NCBI RefSeq assembly: GCF_027489515.1
Contig: NZ_JAIXZS010000099.1
Span: forward strand, 1-45,536
DNA: 45,536 nucleotides
Source of the DNA: Novosphingobium sp.
GTDB lineage: Bacteria; Pseudomonadota; Alphaproteobacteria; Sphingomonadales; Sphingomonadaceae
Direction of reading: 5' to 3'
Below, piece by piece: positions 33,338 through 41,886 of this stretch. Numbering within the stretch: position 1 is the stretch's first letter; each line of letters starts with the position of its first letter. The notes under the pieces are model-generated. The model saw nothing but the letters and a program-made list of their open reading frames with translations. It searched no databases and was not told the DNA's origin. The translations under genes and the position numbers were made by a program.

Positions 33338-34672
33338 ATGAATTGGAGCATGAAAAAGTTCCTCTCGTTCGCCTTCCTCGCTCTGCCCACTGCAGCTTCT
33401 GCCGCGCCCGACGAGAGCGTCTCGCAGAGCCGGCTCGAGGCCGATATCGCGCGGCTTGTTTCGTTCGGAACGCGGCATACCCTTTCATCGCAGGACGATC
33501 CCAAGCGCGGGATCGGTGCTGCACGGCGCTGGGCGGAAGCCGAGTTTCGCAAGACCGGTGCGGCCTGCGGCAGTTGCCTCGAGATCGTATTGCCTGAGAC
33601 TACGGTGCAGGGCGAGCGGGTTCCCGCACCGACGCGGCTTGTCGATGTTGTCGCGATCCAGCGCGGCACCGTGCGGCCGAACGAAGTCGTGATCGTGCAG
33701 GGGCATATCGACAGCCGTAATTCCGATCCGCTCGACGCCAAAGGCGATGCGCCGGGTGCGAACGATGATGGTTCGGGCACGGCGCTTGTGCTGGAAGCAG
33801 CGCGGGTGCTTTCGCAGCAGAAGTTTGCGGCGGGCACGATCGTCTATGCCGTGCTCTCGGGCGAGGAGCAGGGGCTCTATGGTGGCAAGCTGCTGGCGGA
33901 CTATGCCAAGGCGCAGGGCTGGACAGTGAAAGCCGTGCTCAACAACGATATCGTCGGCAATTCACGCGGGTCGGATGGGCTGGTGGACGATGCGCATGTG
34001 CGCGTGTTTTCCGAAGGGCCGCGCGACGATGCCAGCGAGAAGGCGCGCGAAGCGCAACGTTCTATCGGGGGTGAGAATGACAGCCCCTCGCGCAATCTTT
34101 CGCGCTGGCTGGCAGGACTGGACGATCCGGCCTTGGAAGTGCGGCAGGTCTGGCGCGCCGACCGCATGGGGCGCGGCGGGGACCATCTGCCGTTTCAGGC
34201 CATGGGCTATCCGGCGGTGCGCTTTACCGTGGCGGTTGAGAATTACGAGCGGCAGCACCAGAACGTTCGGAGCGAAGCCGGACGGCCATTCGGCGATACG
34301 ATGGAAGCGATGGACTTTGCTTACCTCGCCAAAGTGACGAAGCTCAACGTGCGGGCGCTGGCGGCGCTTGCCGGGGCACCGATGCCGCCAGCCGCTAAGG
34401 TGACCGCAGCAGTGCAGACCTTTACCGACGTCGATTGGACTGCCGTACCCGGCGCTTTGCGCTACCGCGTGTGGCAGCGGCGCACCGATGCGGCGGGCTG
34501 GGACGCGAAGCCGCTGGCTGAGACGAGTGAGACCCATTTGCGGCTTGAAGGTGTGAGAGGGGATGACTGGTTTTTCGGTGTTAGCGCGGTGAGCGCCGAT
34601 GGCGCGGAGAGCCCGGTGGCTTCTGCCGTGCCGGGCGGCGCGTTCGCTCCAGAAGCTGCGGCCAGACCCTGA
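33338..34672 (+). CDS. Exported M28-family zinc aminopeptidase
   Basis: A secreted or periplasmic di-zinc peptidase. The 444-residue protein begins MNWSMKKFLSFAFLALPTAA, a Sec signal peptide ending at ASAAP. The M28 zinc ligands are all visible: His in VQGHIDSRN, Asp in GANDDGSGTAL, Glu-Glu in LSGEEQGLYGG, Asp in VLNNDIVGNS and His in GRGGDHLPFQAMGYPAVRF. A C-terminal fibronectin-III-like module (about 350-440, with YRVWQRRTDAAGWDAKPLAE) follows the catalytic domain. I start at ATG 33338; ATG 33350 (MKKF) is equally possible, while the 33290 start reads through a repeat. Substrate unknown. Confidence 0.88.
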   Translation: MNWSMKKFLSFAFLALPTAASAAPDESVSQSRLEADIARLVSFGTRHTLSSQDDPKRGIGAARRWAEAEFRKTGAACGSCLEIVLPETTVQGERVPAPTRLVDVVAIQRGTVRPNEVVIVQGHIDSRNSDPLDAKGDAPGANDDGSGTALVLEAARVLSQQKFAAGTIVYAVLSGEEQGLYGGKLLADYAKAQGWTVKAVLNNDIVGNSRGSDGLVDDAHVRVFSEGPRDDASEKAREAQRSIGGENDSPSRNLSRWLAGLDDPALEVRQVWRADRMGRGGDHLPFQAMGYPAVRFTVAVENYERQHQNVRSEAGRPFGDTMEAMDFAYLAKVTKLNVRALAALAGAPMPPAAKVTAAVQTFTDVDWTAVPGALRYRVWQRRTDAAGWDAKPLAETSETHLRLEGVRGDDWFFGVSAVSADGAESPVASAVPGGAFAPEAAARP

Positions 34673-34709
34673 CCTTGCTATTGCGCGCCGCAGCCGTCAC
34701 AGGTCGGTG

Positions 34710-37004
34710 ATGGCAATTCGCAAGCAGACGCCCAATGGCCCCGACGGGCTTCCTACCCGGCAGCAAGTGCTCGACTTCATCGCCGCGAGCGAAGAGCCGG
34801 CCGGCAAGCGCGAGATTGCCAAGGGCTTCGGCCTCAAGGGCACCGAAAAGATTGCGCTGAAGGCGCTGCTCAAGGACATGGCCGAGGAAGGCCTGATTGA
34901 TGGAAACCGCAGCGCGTTCCACCGCATGGGCGGCGTTCCCAAGGTGACGGTGCTGCGCGTGCTGGAGATCGAGGACGGGCAGCCGCTGGCTATTCCCGAT
35001 ACCTGGCAGCCCGATGATGGTGCGCCGCCGCCGCGGGTGCGGATCATCGAACCGAAAGGCAAGGGGCGCGCGCAGGCTGCGCTCAAGGTGGGCGACCGCG
35101 TACTGGCGCGCACCGAGGAAGCGGGCCGGGGTCTCATCGCACATGTGATGAAAAAGCTGCCAACGCGGACCGAGCAACTGCTCGGCGTTGTCGAGTTTGA
35201 CGGCGCGGGCAAGCCGTGGCTCGCGCCTGTGGACAAGCGTGTGCGCAACGCTGTGGCTATCGCGGATCTGGGCGGGGCAGCGGAAGGCCAGCTCGTCCTC
35301 GGCGAGCCGGTCAGCAAATCGCCGCGCGCGGGGCTCAAGGTGACGGAGGTGCTGGGCGATCCGTTGGCGCCGCGCGCGTTTAGCCTGATAGCGATCCACA
35401 AGCATGGCATTCCGTTTGTCTTCCCGCAGGAAGCACAGGATGAGGCTGTGTTGGCCGCCAAAATGGCGCTCTCGCACGAACATCGCGAGGACTTGCGCGC
35501 GCTACCGATCGTCGCAATTGATCCAACCGACGCGCGCGATCATGACGATGCGATCTGGGCCGAGCCTGATGGCGAGGGCGGTTTCCGCGCCGTTGTCGCG
35601 ATTGCGGATGTCAGCTTCTATGTGCGTCCGGGCGGCGCGGTCGACCGCGAGGCAAGGAAGCGCGGCAATTCGGTCTACTTCCCGGACCGTGTGGTGCCGA
35701 TGCTGCCGCATGTGCTGAGCTCTGATGTCTGCTCGCTGAAAGTCGGTGCAGACCGCGCAGCGATGGCCTGCCACCTGACGATCGATGCTGAAGGACGGAT
35801 CACCGCGTGGCGCTTCACCCGCGCGCTGGTGCGGATTGCCGAAGTGATTGCCTACGAAGAAGCGCAGCGGCGGATCGACGCGCGCGAGGCCGCACCGCAT
35901 CTCGAGAACCTCTGGGCGGCGTGGCGGCTGCTGGAGAAGGCTCGCAGCAACCGGGATCCGCTGGAATTGGAGTTGCCCGAGCGGCGGGTGGTCCTCGACG
36001 AAAAGGGCAAGATCGCCGAGATCGCGCTGCGCGAACGGCTCGATGCGCATCGGGTGGTCGAGGATTTCATGATTGCGGCGAACGTGGCGGCGGCGAAGGC
36101 GCTGGAGGCCAAGGTCGCGCCGGTGGTCTACCGCATCCACGAGCCGCCGAGCCGCGAGAAGCTGGTGGCGCTGAAGGACTATCTCGCCACCTTCGGACGC
36201 AAGCTGGCGTTGGGGCAGGTGATCACGCCGGGTCTGTTCAACCGCATGCTGAAGGATGTGTCCGACGAAGCCGAGAAGGCACTCGTCATGGAAGCGGTGC
36301 TGCGGAGCCAGACGCAGGCGTACTACGGGCCGCGCAACGCCGGGCATTTCGGTCTTGCGCTGGGAAGCTACGCGCACTTCACGTCGCCGATCCGGCGCTA
36401 TTCGGACCTCCTGGTGCACCGGGCTCTGGTCGATGCGTATCATCTCGAGCAGCCACGTCCCGAGGCGCGCGAGATTCCGGCGACGTCCGGCCTGTCGGAT
36501 CGCGACCGCTCTGACCTTGCGCGGATCAGCGACGCCATTTCGAAGGCCGAGCGGCGCGCAATGGAAGCCGAGCGCGAGACTATCGACCGCTATGTGGCTG
36601 CCTGGCTTTCTGGTCGGGTGGGCGAGGTGTTCGATACGCGGATCACTGGCGTGCAGAAGTTCGGCCTCTTTGCGACGATCATTGGGCTTGGCGGCGACGG
36701 GCTGGTGCCGGTCTCTACGCTTGGGGCCGAGCGCTTTGCCCATGACGAGAAGCGACAGGTGCTGGTCGGCGAGGAGACCGGCGAGGAGTTTGCCATGGGG
36801 ATGATCCTCAAGCTCAGGCTTGCCGAGGCTAATCCGCTCACAGGGGCGCTGAAGTTCGAGCCGGTGGATTTGCCGGAAGGCGCCAGGCGGATCGAGCCGC
36901 GTGGAGGCAGGCCCCAGCAGGGCGGGCCGAGAAAAGCTGGTGGTTTCATGCAGGGGCCACGTGGACGGCCGCGCAACATCCGGCATCAGGGGCGGAAGCG
37001 GTAA
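34710..37004 (+). CDS. rnr: Ribonuclease R
   Basis: RNase R is a 3'-5' exoribonuclease that degrades structured RNA. The 764-residue protein starts at ATG 34710 (MAIRKQTPNG), with an N-terminal winged helix (LPTRQQVLDFIAASEEPAGK) and cold-shock domains. The RNB domain has the metal-binding aspartates in AIDPTDARDHDDAIWAEPD near residue 272 and the signature FTSPIRRYSDLLVHRAL near 557. An S1 domain (VGEVFDTRITGVQKFGLF) and a basic, Gly/Arg-rich tail follow. The frame is open back to 34599 inside the peptidase gene, but that part is Arg-rich and unlike RNase R. It is convergent with the universal-stress-protein gene, six bases away. Confidence 0.95.
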   Translation: MAIRKQTPNGPDGLPTRQQVLDFIAASEEPAGKREIAKGFGLKGTEKIALKALLKDMAEEGLIDGNRSAFHRMGGVPKVTVLRVLEIEDGQPLAIPDTWQPDDGAPPPRVRIIEPKGKGRAQAALKVGDRVLARTEEAGRGLIAHVMKKLPTRTEQLLGVVEFDGAGKPWLAPVDKRVRNAVAIADLGGAAEGQLVLGEPVSKSPRAGLKVTEVLGDPLAPRAFSLIAIHKHGIPFVFPQEAQDEAVLAAKMALSHEHREDLRALPIVAIDPTDARDHDDAIWAEPDGEGGFRAVVAIADVSFYVRPGGAVDREARKRGNSVYFPDRVVPMLPHVLSSDVCSLKVGADRAAMACHLTIDAEGRITAWRFTRALVRIAEVIAYEEAQRRIDAREAAPHLENLWAAWRLLEKARSNRDPLELELPERRVVLDEKGKIAEIALRERLDAHRVVEDFMIAANVAAAKALEAKVAPVVYRIHEPPSREKLVALKDYLATFGRKLALGQVITPGLFNRMLKDVSDEAEKALVMEAVLRSQTQAYYGPRNAGHFGLALGSYAHFTSPIRRYSDLLVHRALVDAYHLEQPRPEAREIPATSGLSDRDRSDLARISDAISKAERRAMEAERETIDRYVAAWLSGRVGEVFDTRITGVQKFGLFATIIGLGGDGLVPVSTLGAERFAHDEKRQVLVGEETGEEFAMGMILKLRLAEANPLTGALKFEPVDLPEGARRIEPRGGRPQQGGPRKAGGFMQGPRGRPRNIRHQGRKR

Positions 37005-37010
37005 GGGGCC

Positions 37011-37520
37011 CTAACTAAACGAATCGATGCCGCGTTCGTCGATGCCGCCGGGGACGATCATCAGCACGCACGGCAATTGGCCGAGGTGCGAGGTGAAGTG
37101 GGTGACGAGCGGGCCCGGATTGCTGTCTGCCGCCGCGCCGAGGACGAGCGCGGAGACTTCGGGGTGTTCGCCAAGGTATTCGCGCACGACTTGCGGACCG
37201 CTGCCGGTGCGCACTGCGACCGCAGGCTCGAGGCCGGATTCGCTGGCGAGACTTCCAGCGGCGGTGCGGGCGAGCTCTTCGGCGCGTTCGCGAGCTTCGG
37301 CTTCGATGGTTGCTTGGATGCTGCCGAAGACGACAAACTCCTGACGGGGCACAAGTGCGAGAATGTGCACGGTACCGCCGGTGCGCACGGCGCGGCGCGC
37401 GGCAAAGCGCAGCGCGCGGGCGGCTTCCTCGGTATCGTCCATGATGACGAGATAGACGCGCTGCGTGCCGGGCGCATCAGCGCCGGGCGCGTGTTCCGCC
37501 TCGCTTGCCATGCCAACCAT
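37011..37520 (-). CDS. Universal stress protein family (UspA-like)
   Basis: The 169-residue protein begins MVGMASEAEHAPGADAPGTQ at ATG 37520, preceded by GGGGGAAGG, a good ribosome-binding site; later ATG 37511 is possible and the longer frame to 37748 is antisense-like. The UspA fold shows VYLVIMDDTEEAARALRFAA, GTVHILALVPRQE and the C-terminal LVLGAAADSNPGPLVTHFTS followed by LPCVLMIVPGG. The ATP-binding G-2x-G-9x-G motif of classical UspA is not clearly kept, so nucleotide binding is uncertain. It runs divergently from pdhC. Confidence 0.85.
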   Translation of the reverse strand: MVGMASEAEHAPGADAPGTQRVYLVIMDDTEEAARALRFAARRAVRTGGTVHILALVPRQEFVVFGSIQATIEAEARERAEELARTAAGSLASESGLEPAVAVRTGSGPQVVREYLGEHPEVSALVLGAAADSNPGPLVTHFTSHLGQLPCVLMIVPGGIDERGIDSFS

Positions 37521-37765
37521 GCCTTCCCCCTTGCGACAAGGCCACTTTCCACACCGATCGCAATGCCTGTCATATGGCAGGGTTATGCGTATTGGCCTAA
37601 TTCGTATGCGGGGCAAGCGCCAAGAGACTTGACCCGCCTTGTCCGGGTGGCGAAATGGCGCCCCATGTGCCAAGGGGCGTTCGCGGCGCGGGGGTGGTCT
37701 GATGGTCCCTCCCGGCCAGCGTCCCGATATCGAGGCCCCGGTAACCATTAGGGAAAAGAGCTGCC

Positions 37766-39085
37766 ATGCCGATCCAGATCAAGATGCCCGCGCTGTCGCC
37801 CACCATGGAGGAAGGCACGCTGGCCAAGTGGCTGGTGAAGGTTGGCGACAAAGTTTCCTCGGGCGACATCATGGCCGAGATCGAGACCGACAAGGCGACG
37901 ATGGAGTTTGAGGCGGTCGACGAAGGCACCGTGGTGGCCATCGATGTCGCCGAAGGAACCGAAGGCGTGAAGGTCGGCACCGTGATCGCGACGATTGCGG
38001 GCGAGGATGAGGGCGATGCGGCCCCGGCTGCCCCGGCGGCGGCTCCGACCCCTGCGCCGGTTGCGGCGACGCCTGCACCATCCCCTGCACCGGTTGCGGC
38101 TCCGACGCCAGCGCCTGCGCCAGTGGCAGCGGCTCCTGCGCCGGCACCGGCTCCAGCTGCTGCTGCGGGTGATCGCATCGTGGCGAGCCCGCTCGCCAAG
38201 CGCATTGCCAGCGAGAAGGGTATCGATCTCGGCACCGTCACCGGCAGCGGCCCGCATGGCCGGATCATCAAGGCGGACCTAGATGCCGCAACGCCAGCAG
38301 CGGCTAAGGCTCCGACGGCGGTGGCCGCTCCGGTCGCCGCTGTGCCCGCGCCCGTTGCGGCTCCCACAGCGGCCCCCGCGCCTTTCAGCACCGATATTCC
38401 GCACGAGGCGGTCAAGCTTTCTTCGATGCGCAAGACGATCGCGCGCCGGCTGACCGAGGCCAAGGCGACGGTGCCGCATTACTACCTCACGGTCGACATC
38501 AGCCTCGACAAGCTGCTGAAGCTGCGCGCGGAGCTCAATGCGGCGTTGGCGGGCGAGGGTGTGAAGCTCTCGGTCAACGACCTCCTCATCAAGGCACTTG
38601 GCAAGGCGCTGATGCTGGCGCCCGACGCGAACGTGAGCTTCGCGGGCGACAATCTGATCCGCTATTCGCGCGCCGACATTGCCGTGGCGGTCTCGATCCC
38701 GGGCGGGGTTATCACGCTGATCGTGACCGGGGCCGACGTCAAGTCGATCTCCACGATCCAGAAGGACATGGCGGACCTTGCCGCGCGGGCGAAGTCGGGC
38801 AAGTTGGCGCCGCACGAGTACCAGGGCGGCACGGCCAGCCTTTCGAACCTCGGCATGTTCGGGATCAAGCAGTTCGAGGCGGTGATCAATCCACCGCAGG
38901 GCATGATCATGGCGATCGGCGCGGGCGAGAAGCGCCCCTATGTGATCGACGATGCGCTGGGGATCGCGACCGTCATGTCCGCCACCGGCAGCTTCGACCA
39001 CCGCGCCATCGACGGGGCGGAAGGCGCGCAGCTGATGCAAGCGTTCAAGACGCTGATCGAAGCGCCGCTGGCGCTTGTTGCCTGA
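37766..39085 (+). CDS. pdhC: Pyruvate dehydrogenase complex E2 (dihydrolipoamide acetyltransferase)
   Basis: E2 is the structural core that transfers acetyl groups to CoA. The 439-residue protein has one lipoyl domain (1-80) with lipoylated Lys43 in [15 protein letters not shown] 50-residue Ala/Pro-rich flexible linker ([10 protein letters not shown] type repeats) follows, then the E1/E3-binding domain ([17 protein letters not shown]), a second Ala/Pro linker and the acyltransferase domain ending [14 protein letters not shown]. The N-terminal [16 protein letters not shown] is typical of pyruvate rather than branched-chain complexes. The E1 genes are not in the window. lpd follows after 66 bases. 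The linker is a likely EF-P-dependent stretch. Confidence 0.95.
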   Translation: MPIQIKMPALSPTMEEGTLAKWLVKVGDKVSSGDIMAEIETDKATMEFEAVDEGTVVAIDVAEGTEGVKVGTVIATIAGEDEGDAAPAAPAAAPTPAPVAATPAPSPAPVAAPTPAPAPVAAAPAPAPAPAAAAGDRIVASPLAKRIASEKGIDLGTVTGSGPHGRIIKADLDAATPAAAKAPTAVAAPVAAVPAPVAAPTAAPAPFSTDIPHEAVKLSSMRKTIARRLTEAKATVPHYYLTVDISLDKLLKLRAELNAALAGEGVKLSVNDLLIKALGKALMLAPDANVSFAGDNLIRYSRADIAVAVSIPGGVITLIVTGADVKSISTIQKDMADLAARAKSGKLAPHEYQGGTASLSNLGMFGIKQFEAVINPPQGMIMAIGAGEKRPYVIDDALGIATVMSATGSFDHRAIDGAEGAQLMQAFKTLIEAPLALVA

Positions 39086-39151
39086 TCATATTGAGAGCGG
39101 CGCGACTGCCCCAGCGGGCTAAACAGGACGCCGACCTGAAGGAGCATACAC

Positions 39152-40564
39152 GTGGCTGACCAATACGATCTTCTCGTCCTCGGCTCGGGCCCCGGTGGCT
39201 ATGTCGCGGCAATCAGGGGGGCGCAGCTGGGCCTCAAGGTCGGCATTGTCGAGCGAGAGCTGCTCGGCGGCATCTGCCTCAACTGGGGCTGCATCCCGAC
39301 CAAGGCGCTGCTGCGCTCGGCCGAAGTGTTCAATCAGATGAAGCATGCGGCGGCTTATGGCCTCGCCGCGGACAATATCCGTGCGGATATCGACGCGGTG
39401 GTGAAGCGCTCGCGCGGGGTGGCCAAGCAGCTCAATCAGGGCGTGACGCACCTGATGCGCAAGAACAAGATCACCGTGCATATGGGCACGGGTGTGCTGA
39501 AGGGAGCGGGGCAGGTCGAGGTGACCGGCGACAAGGGCACCGAGATGCTTTCGGCCAAGCACATCATCGTCGCGACGGGCGCGCGGGCGCGTGATCTGCC
39601 GTTTGCCAAGGCCGACGGGGACCGCATCTGGACCTATCGCCACGCCATGGTGCCCCCTGCCATGCCGACCAAGCTGCTGGTGATCGGTTCGGGCGCCATC
39701 GGCATTGAATTTGCGAGCTTCTACAACGATATGGGCGCGGATGTTACGGTCGTCGAGATGATGGACCGCATTGTGCCGGTGGAAGATGCCGACGTCTCCG
39801 CCTTCCTCGAGAAGTCGCTGACCAAGCAGGGGATCAAGATCCTCACTGGCGCGGGCGTCGAGAGCATCACGACGAGTGCGGCGGGCGTGAAGGCCAAGAT
39901 CAAGGGCAAGGACGGCGCTGCGGCCGAGCATGATTTCAGCCATGTGATCGTGGCGGTGGGCATTGTGCCCAACACCGAGAACATCGGCCTCGAAGCGCTG
40001 GGCGTTGCCGCCGAGCGCGGCATTATCGCCATCGATGGCTATGGCCGCACCAATGTTCCGGGTGTGTGGGCCATCGGCGATGTGACGCCGGGACCGTGGC
40101 TGGCACACAAGGCAAGCCATGAGGGCGTGATCGCCGCTGAGTCTATCGCGCAGGCGCTAGGCAACACCGAAGTGCACCCGCACCCGATGGACCGGCTCAA
40201 TATTCCGGGCTGCACCTACTGCCACCCGCAGGTGGCGAGCGTGGGCCTCACCGAAGCCAAGGCCAAGGAAGCCGGGCACGAAGTCAAGGTCGGCACTTTC
40301 CCGTTCATCGGCAACGGCAAGGCGATCGCGCTGGGCGAGGCCGAGGGCTTCATCAAGACGGTCTTCGACGCGGCAACGGGCGAACTCCTTGGCGCACACA
40401 TGATCGGCGCGGAAGTGACCGAGCTGATTCAGGGCTATGTCGTGGGCAAGACGCTCGAGACGACCGAGGCCGAACTGATGCACACAGTCTTCGCGCATCC
40501 GACGCTTTCGGAAATGATGCACGAGAGCGTGCTGGCGGCATACGGGCGCGCACTTCATATCTGA
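39152..40564 (+). CDS. lpd: Dihydrolipoyl dehydrogenase (E3)
   Basis: E3 reoxidises dihydrolipoamide with FAD and NAD+. The 470-residue protein starts at GTG 39152 behind GAAGGAG. It has the FAD site LVLGSGPGGYVAAIRGAQLG, the redox disulfide Cys42/Cys47 in GGICLNWGCIPTKALLR, the NAD site LLVIGSGAIGIEFASFYNDM, GYGRTNVPGVWAIGDVT and the C-terminal catalytic FAHPTLSEMMHESVLAAYG. It follows pdhC and belongs to the pyruvate complex. Because the branched-chain operon near 11-14.5 kb has no E3, this one may serve both (inference). Confidence 0.96.
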   Translation: MADQYDLLVLGSGPGGYVAAIRGAQLGLKVGIVERELLGGICLNWGCIPTKALLRSAEVFNQMKHAAAYGLAADNIRADIDAVVKRSRGVAKQLNQGVTHLMRKNKITVHMGTGVLKGAGQVEVTGDKGTEMLSAKHIIVATGARARDLPFAKADGDRIWTYRHAMVPPAMPTKLLVIGSGAIGIEFASFYNDMGADVTVVEMMDRIVPVEDADVSAFLEKSLTKQGIKILTGAGVESITTSAAGVKAKIKGKDGAAAEHDFSHVIVAVGIVPNTENIGLEALGVAAERGIIAIDGYGRTNVPGVWAIGDVTPGPWLAHKASHEGVIAAESIAQALGNTEVHPHPMDRLNIPGCTYCHPQVASVGLTEAKAKEAGHEVKVGTFPFIGNGKAIALGEAEGFIKTVFDAATGELLGAHMIGAEVTELIQGYVVGKTLETTEAELMHTVFAHPTLSEMMHESVLAAYGRALHI

Positions 40565-40574
40565 TCCTGTTCCC

Positions 40575-41777
40575 ATGGCGCCGACGCATGACGTCCCAAC
40601 CCATGACGTTATCGTGCTCGGCGCCGGAGCGGCGGGGCTGTTCTGTGCGGGGCTGGTGGGGCAGCGCGGCAAGCGCGTTGCGCTGCTCGATCATGCCGAT
40701 GAACCGGGCAAGAAGATCCTGATTTCGGGGGGAGGGCGGTGCAATTTCACCAATCTCCATACCGCGCCGGACCGCTATCTTTCAGAGAACCCCCATTTCG
40801 CGCGCTCGGCGCTGAGCCGGTACACGCCGGCCGACTTTATCGCGCTGGTTGAGCGGTATGGCATTGCCTGGCACGAGAAGACGCTGGGGCAGCTGTTCTG
40901 CGATGGCTCGGCGAAGCAGATCGTTGCGATGCTGGTGCAGGAATGCCGCGCTGGCGCCGTTGACTTGCGATGCGGCGAACCGGTGGGCGCAGTGGAGCAT
41001 GGAGACGGCCTGTTCCGCGTGACGTATGGTGCGCAGATTCTCGCGGCACCTGCGCTGGTCATCGCGTGCGGCGGGCCTTCGATCCCCAAGCTGGGTGCGA
41101 CCGGCTTTGCCTACGACCTCGCGCGGCGCTTTGGCCTCAAGGTCGTGCAGCCGCGCCCGGCGTTGGTGCCGCTGACGCTTGCGGGCGAGGAAGCGCTGTT
41201 TCGCGAGCTTTCGGGCGTCTCGGCGGACGTGGTAGCGCGCGCGGGCAAGGCGGCGTTTCGCGAGGCCGCATTGTTTACGCACCGTGGCCTGTCCGGGCCG
41301 GCGATCCTGCAAGTCTCCTCCTATTGGCGGCCGGGCACTGCAGTGGATATCGATTTCCTTCCCGACCAGCCGCAGGACTGGCTGCTGATGACCAAGCGGG
41401 AACGACCGCGTACAGGCCTCGCGCGGGTGTTGGGCGCGGCGCTGCCCGAGAGGCTTGCGGTGCGGCTTGCCGAGCGGATCGGGCTTGATGGCGAGCTTGG
41501 CCAGAAGCAGGACAAGGCGCTACGCGCGGCCGAGGCGCAGCTGCGACGCTGGACGTTCATGCCGAGCGGCAGCGAGGGTTTTGCCAAGGCTGAAGTGACC
41601 GCAGGCGGGATCAGCACGGCCGGGCTTTCCTCGCGCACGATGGCCGCGACCGCCGTGCCCGGCCTCTTCGCCATCGGCGAGGCAGTCGACGTCACAGGGT
41701 GGCTGGGCGGGTACAACTTCCAGTGGGCCTGGGCGAGCGCCCATGCGGCTGCGACGGCGCTCGCCGATTTTCCATGA
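40575..41777 (+). CDS. HI0933/BaiN-family NAD(P)/FAD-dependent oxidoreductase
   Basis: The 400-residue flavoprotein has the FAD-binding start VIVLGAGAAGLFCAGLVG, the family signature PGKKILISGGGRCNFTN near residue 45, GQLFCDGSAKQIV, and the C-terminal signature GLFAIGEAVDVTGWLGGYNF followed by QWAWASA. Members of this family are often annotated as aminoacetone oxidase or BaiN-type dehydrogenases; the physiological substrate is not established here. It starts 10 bases after lpd and may be read from the same transcript. The next gene has its own SD (GAGGGGAG) 109 bases later. Confidence 0.9.
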   Translation: MAPTHDVPTHDVIVLGAGAAGLFCAGLVGQRGKRVALLDHADEPGKKILISGGGRCNFTNLHTAPDRYLSENPHFARSALSRYTPADFIALVERYGIAWHEKTLGQLFCDGSAKQIVAMLVQECRAGAVDLRCGEPVGAVEHGDGLFRVTYGAQILAAPALVIACGGPSIPKLGATGFAYDLARRFGLKVVQPRPALVPLTLAGEEALFRELSGVSADVVARAGKAAFREAALFTHRGLSGPAILQVSSYWRPGTAVDIDFLPDQPQDWLLMTKRERPRTGLARVLGAALPERLAVRLAERIGLDGELGQKQDKALRAAEAQLRRWTFMPSGSEGFAKAEVTAGGISTAGLSSRTMAATAVPGLFAIGEAVDVTGWLGGYNFQWAWASAHAAATALADFP

Positions 41778-41886
41778 AGGCGATCGCGGCCTAGCGGGTT
41801 ATGCTTAGGGTGGAGCGATTCCCGCATGGATTGGCCTGACAAGCTGTCCTGCAACCGGGCTCGAGCGTCAGCGAGGGGAGTGCACG

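Noticed and set aside
34599..34709. N-terminal extension of RNase R
   Set aside because: It overlaps the end of the peptidase gene, is Arg-rich and has no similarity to RNase R N-termini; ATG 34710 gives the usual start.
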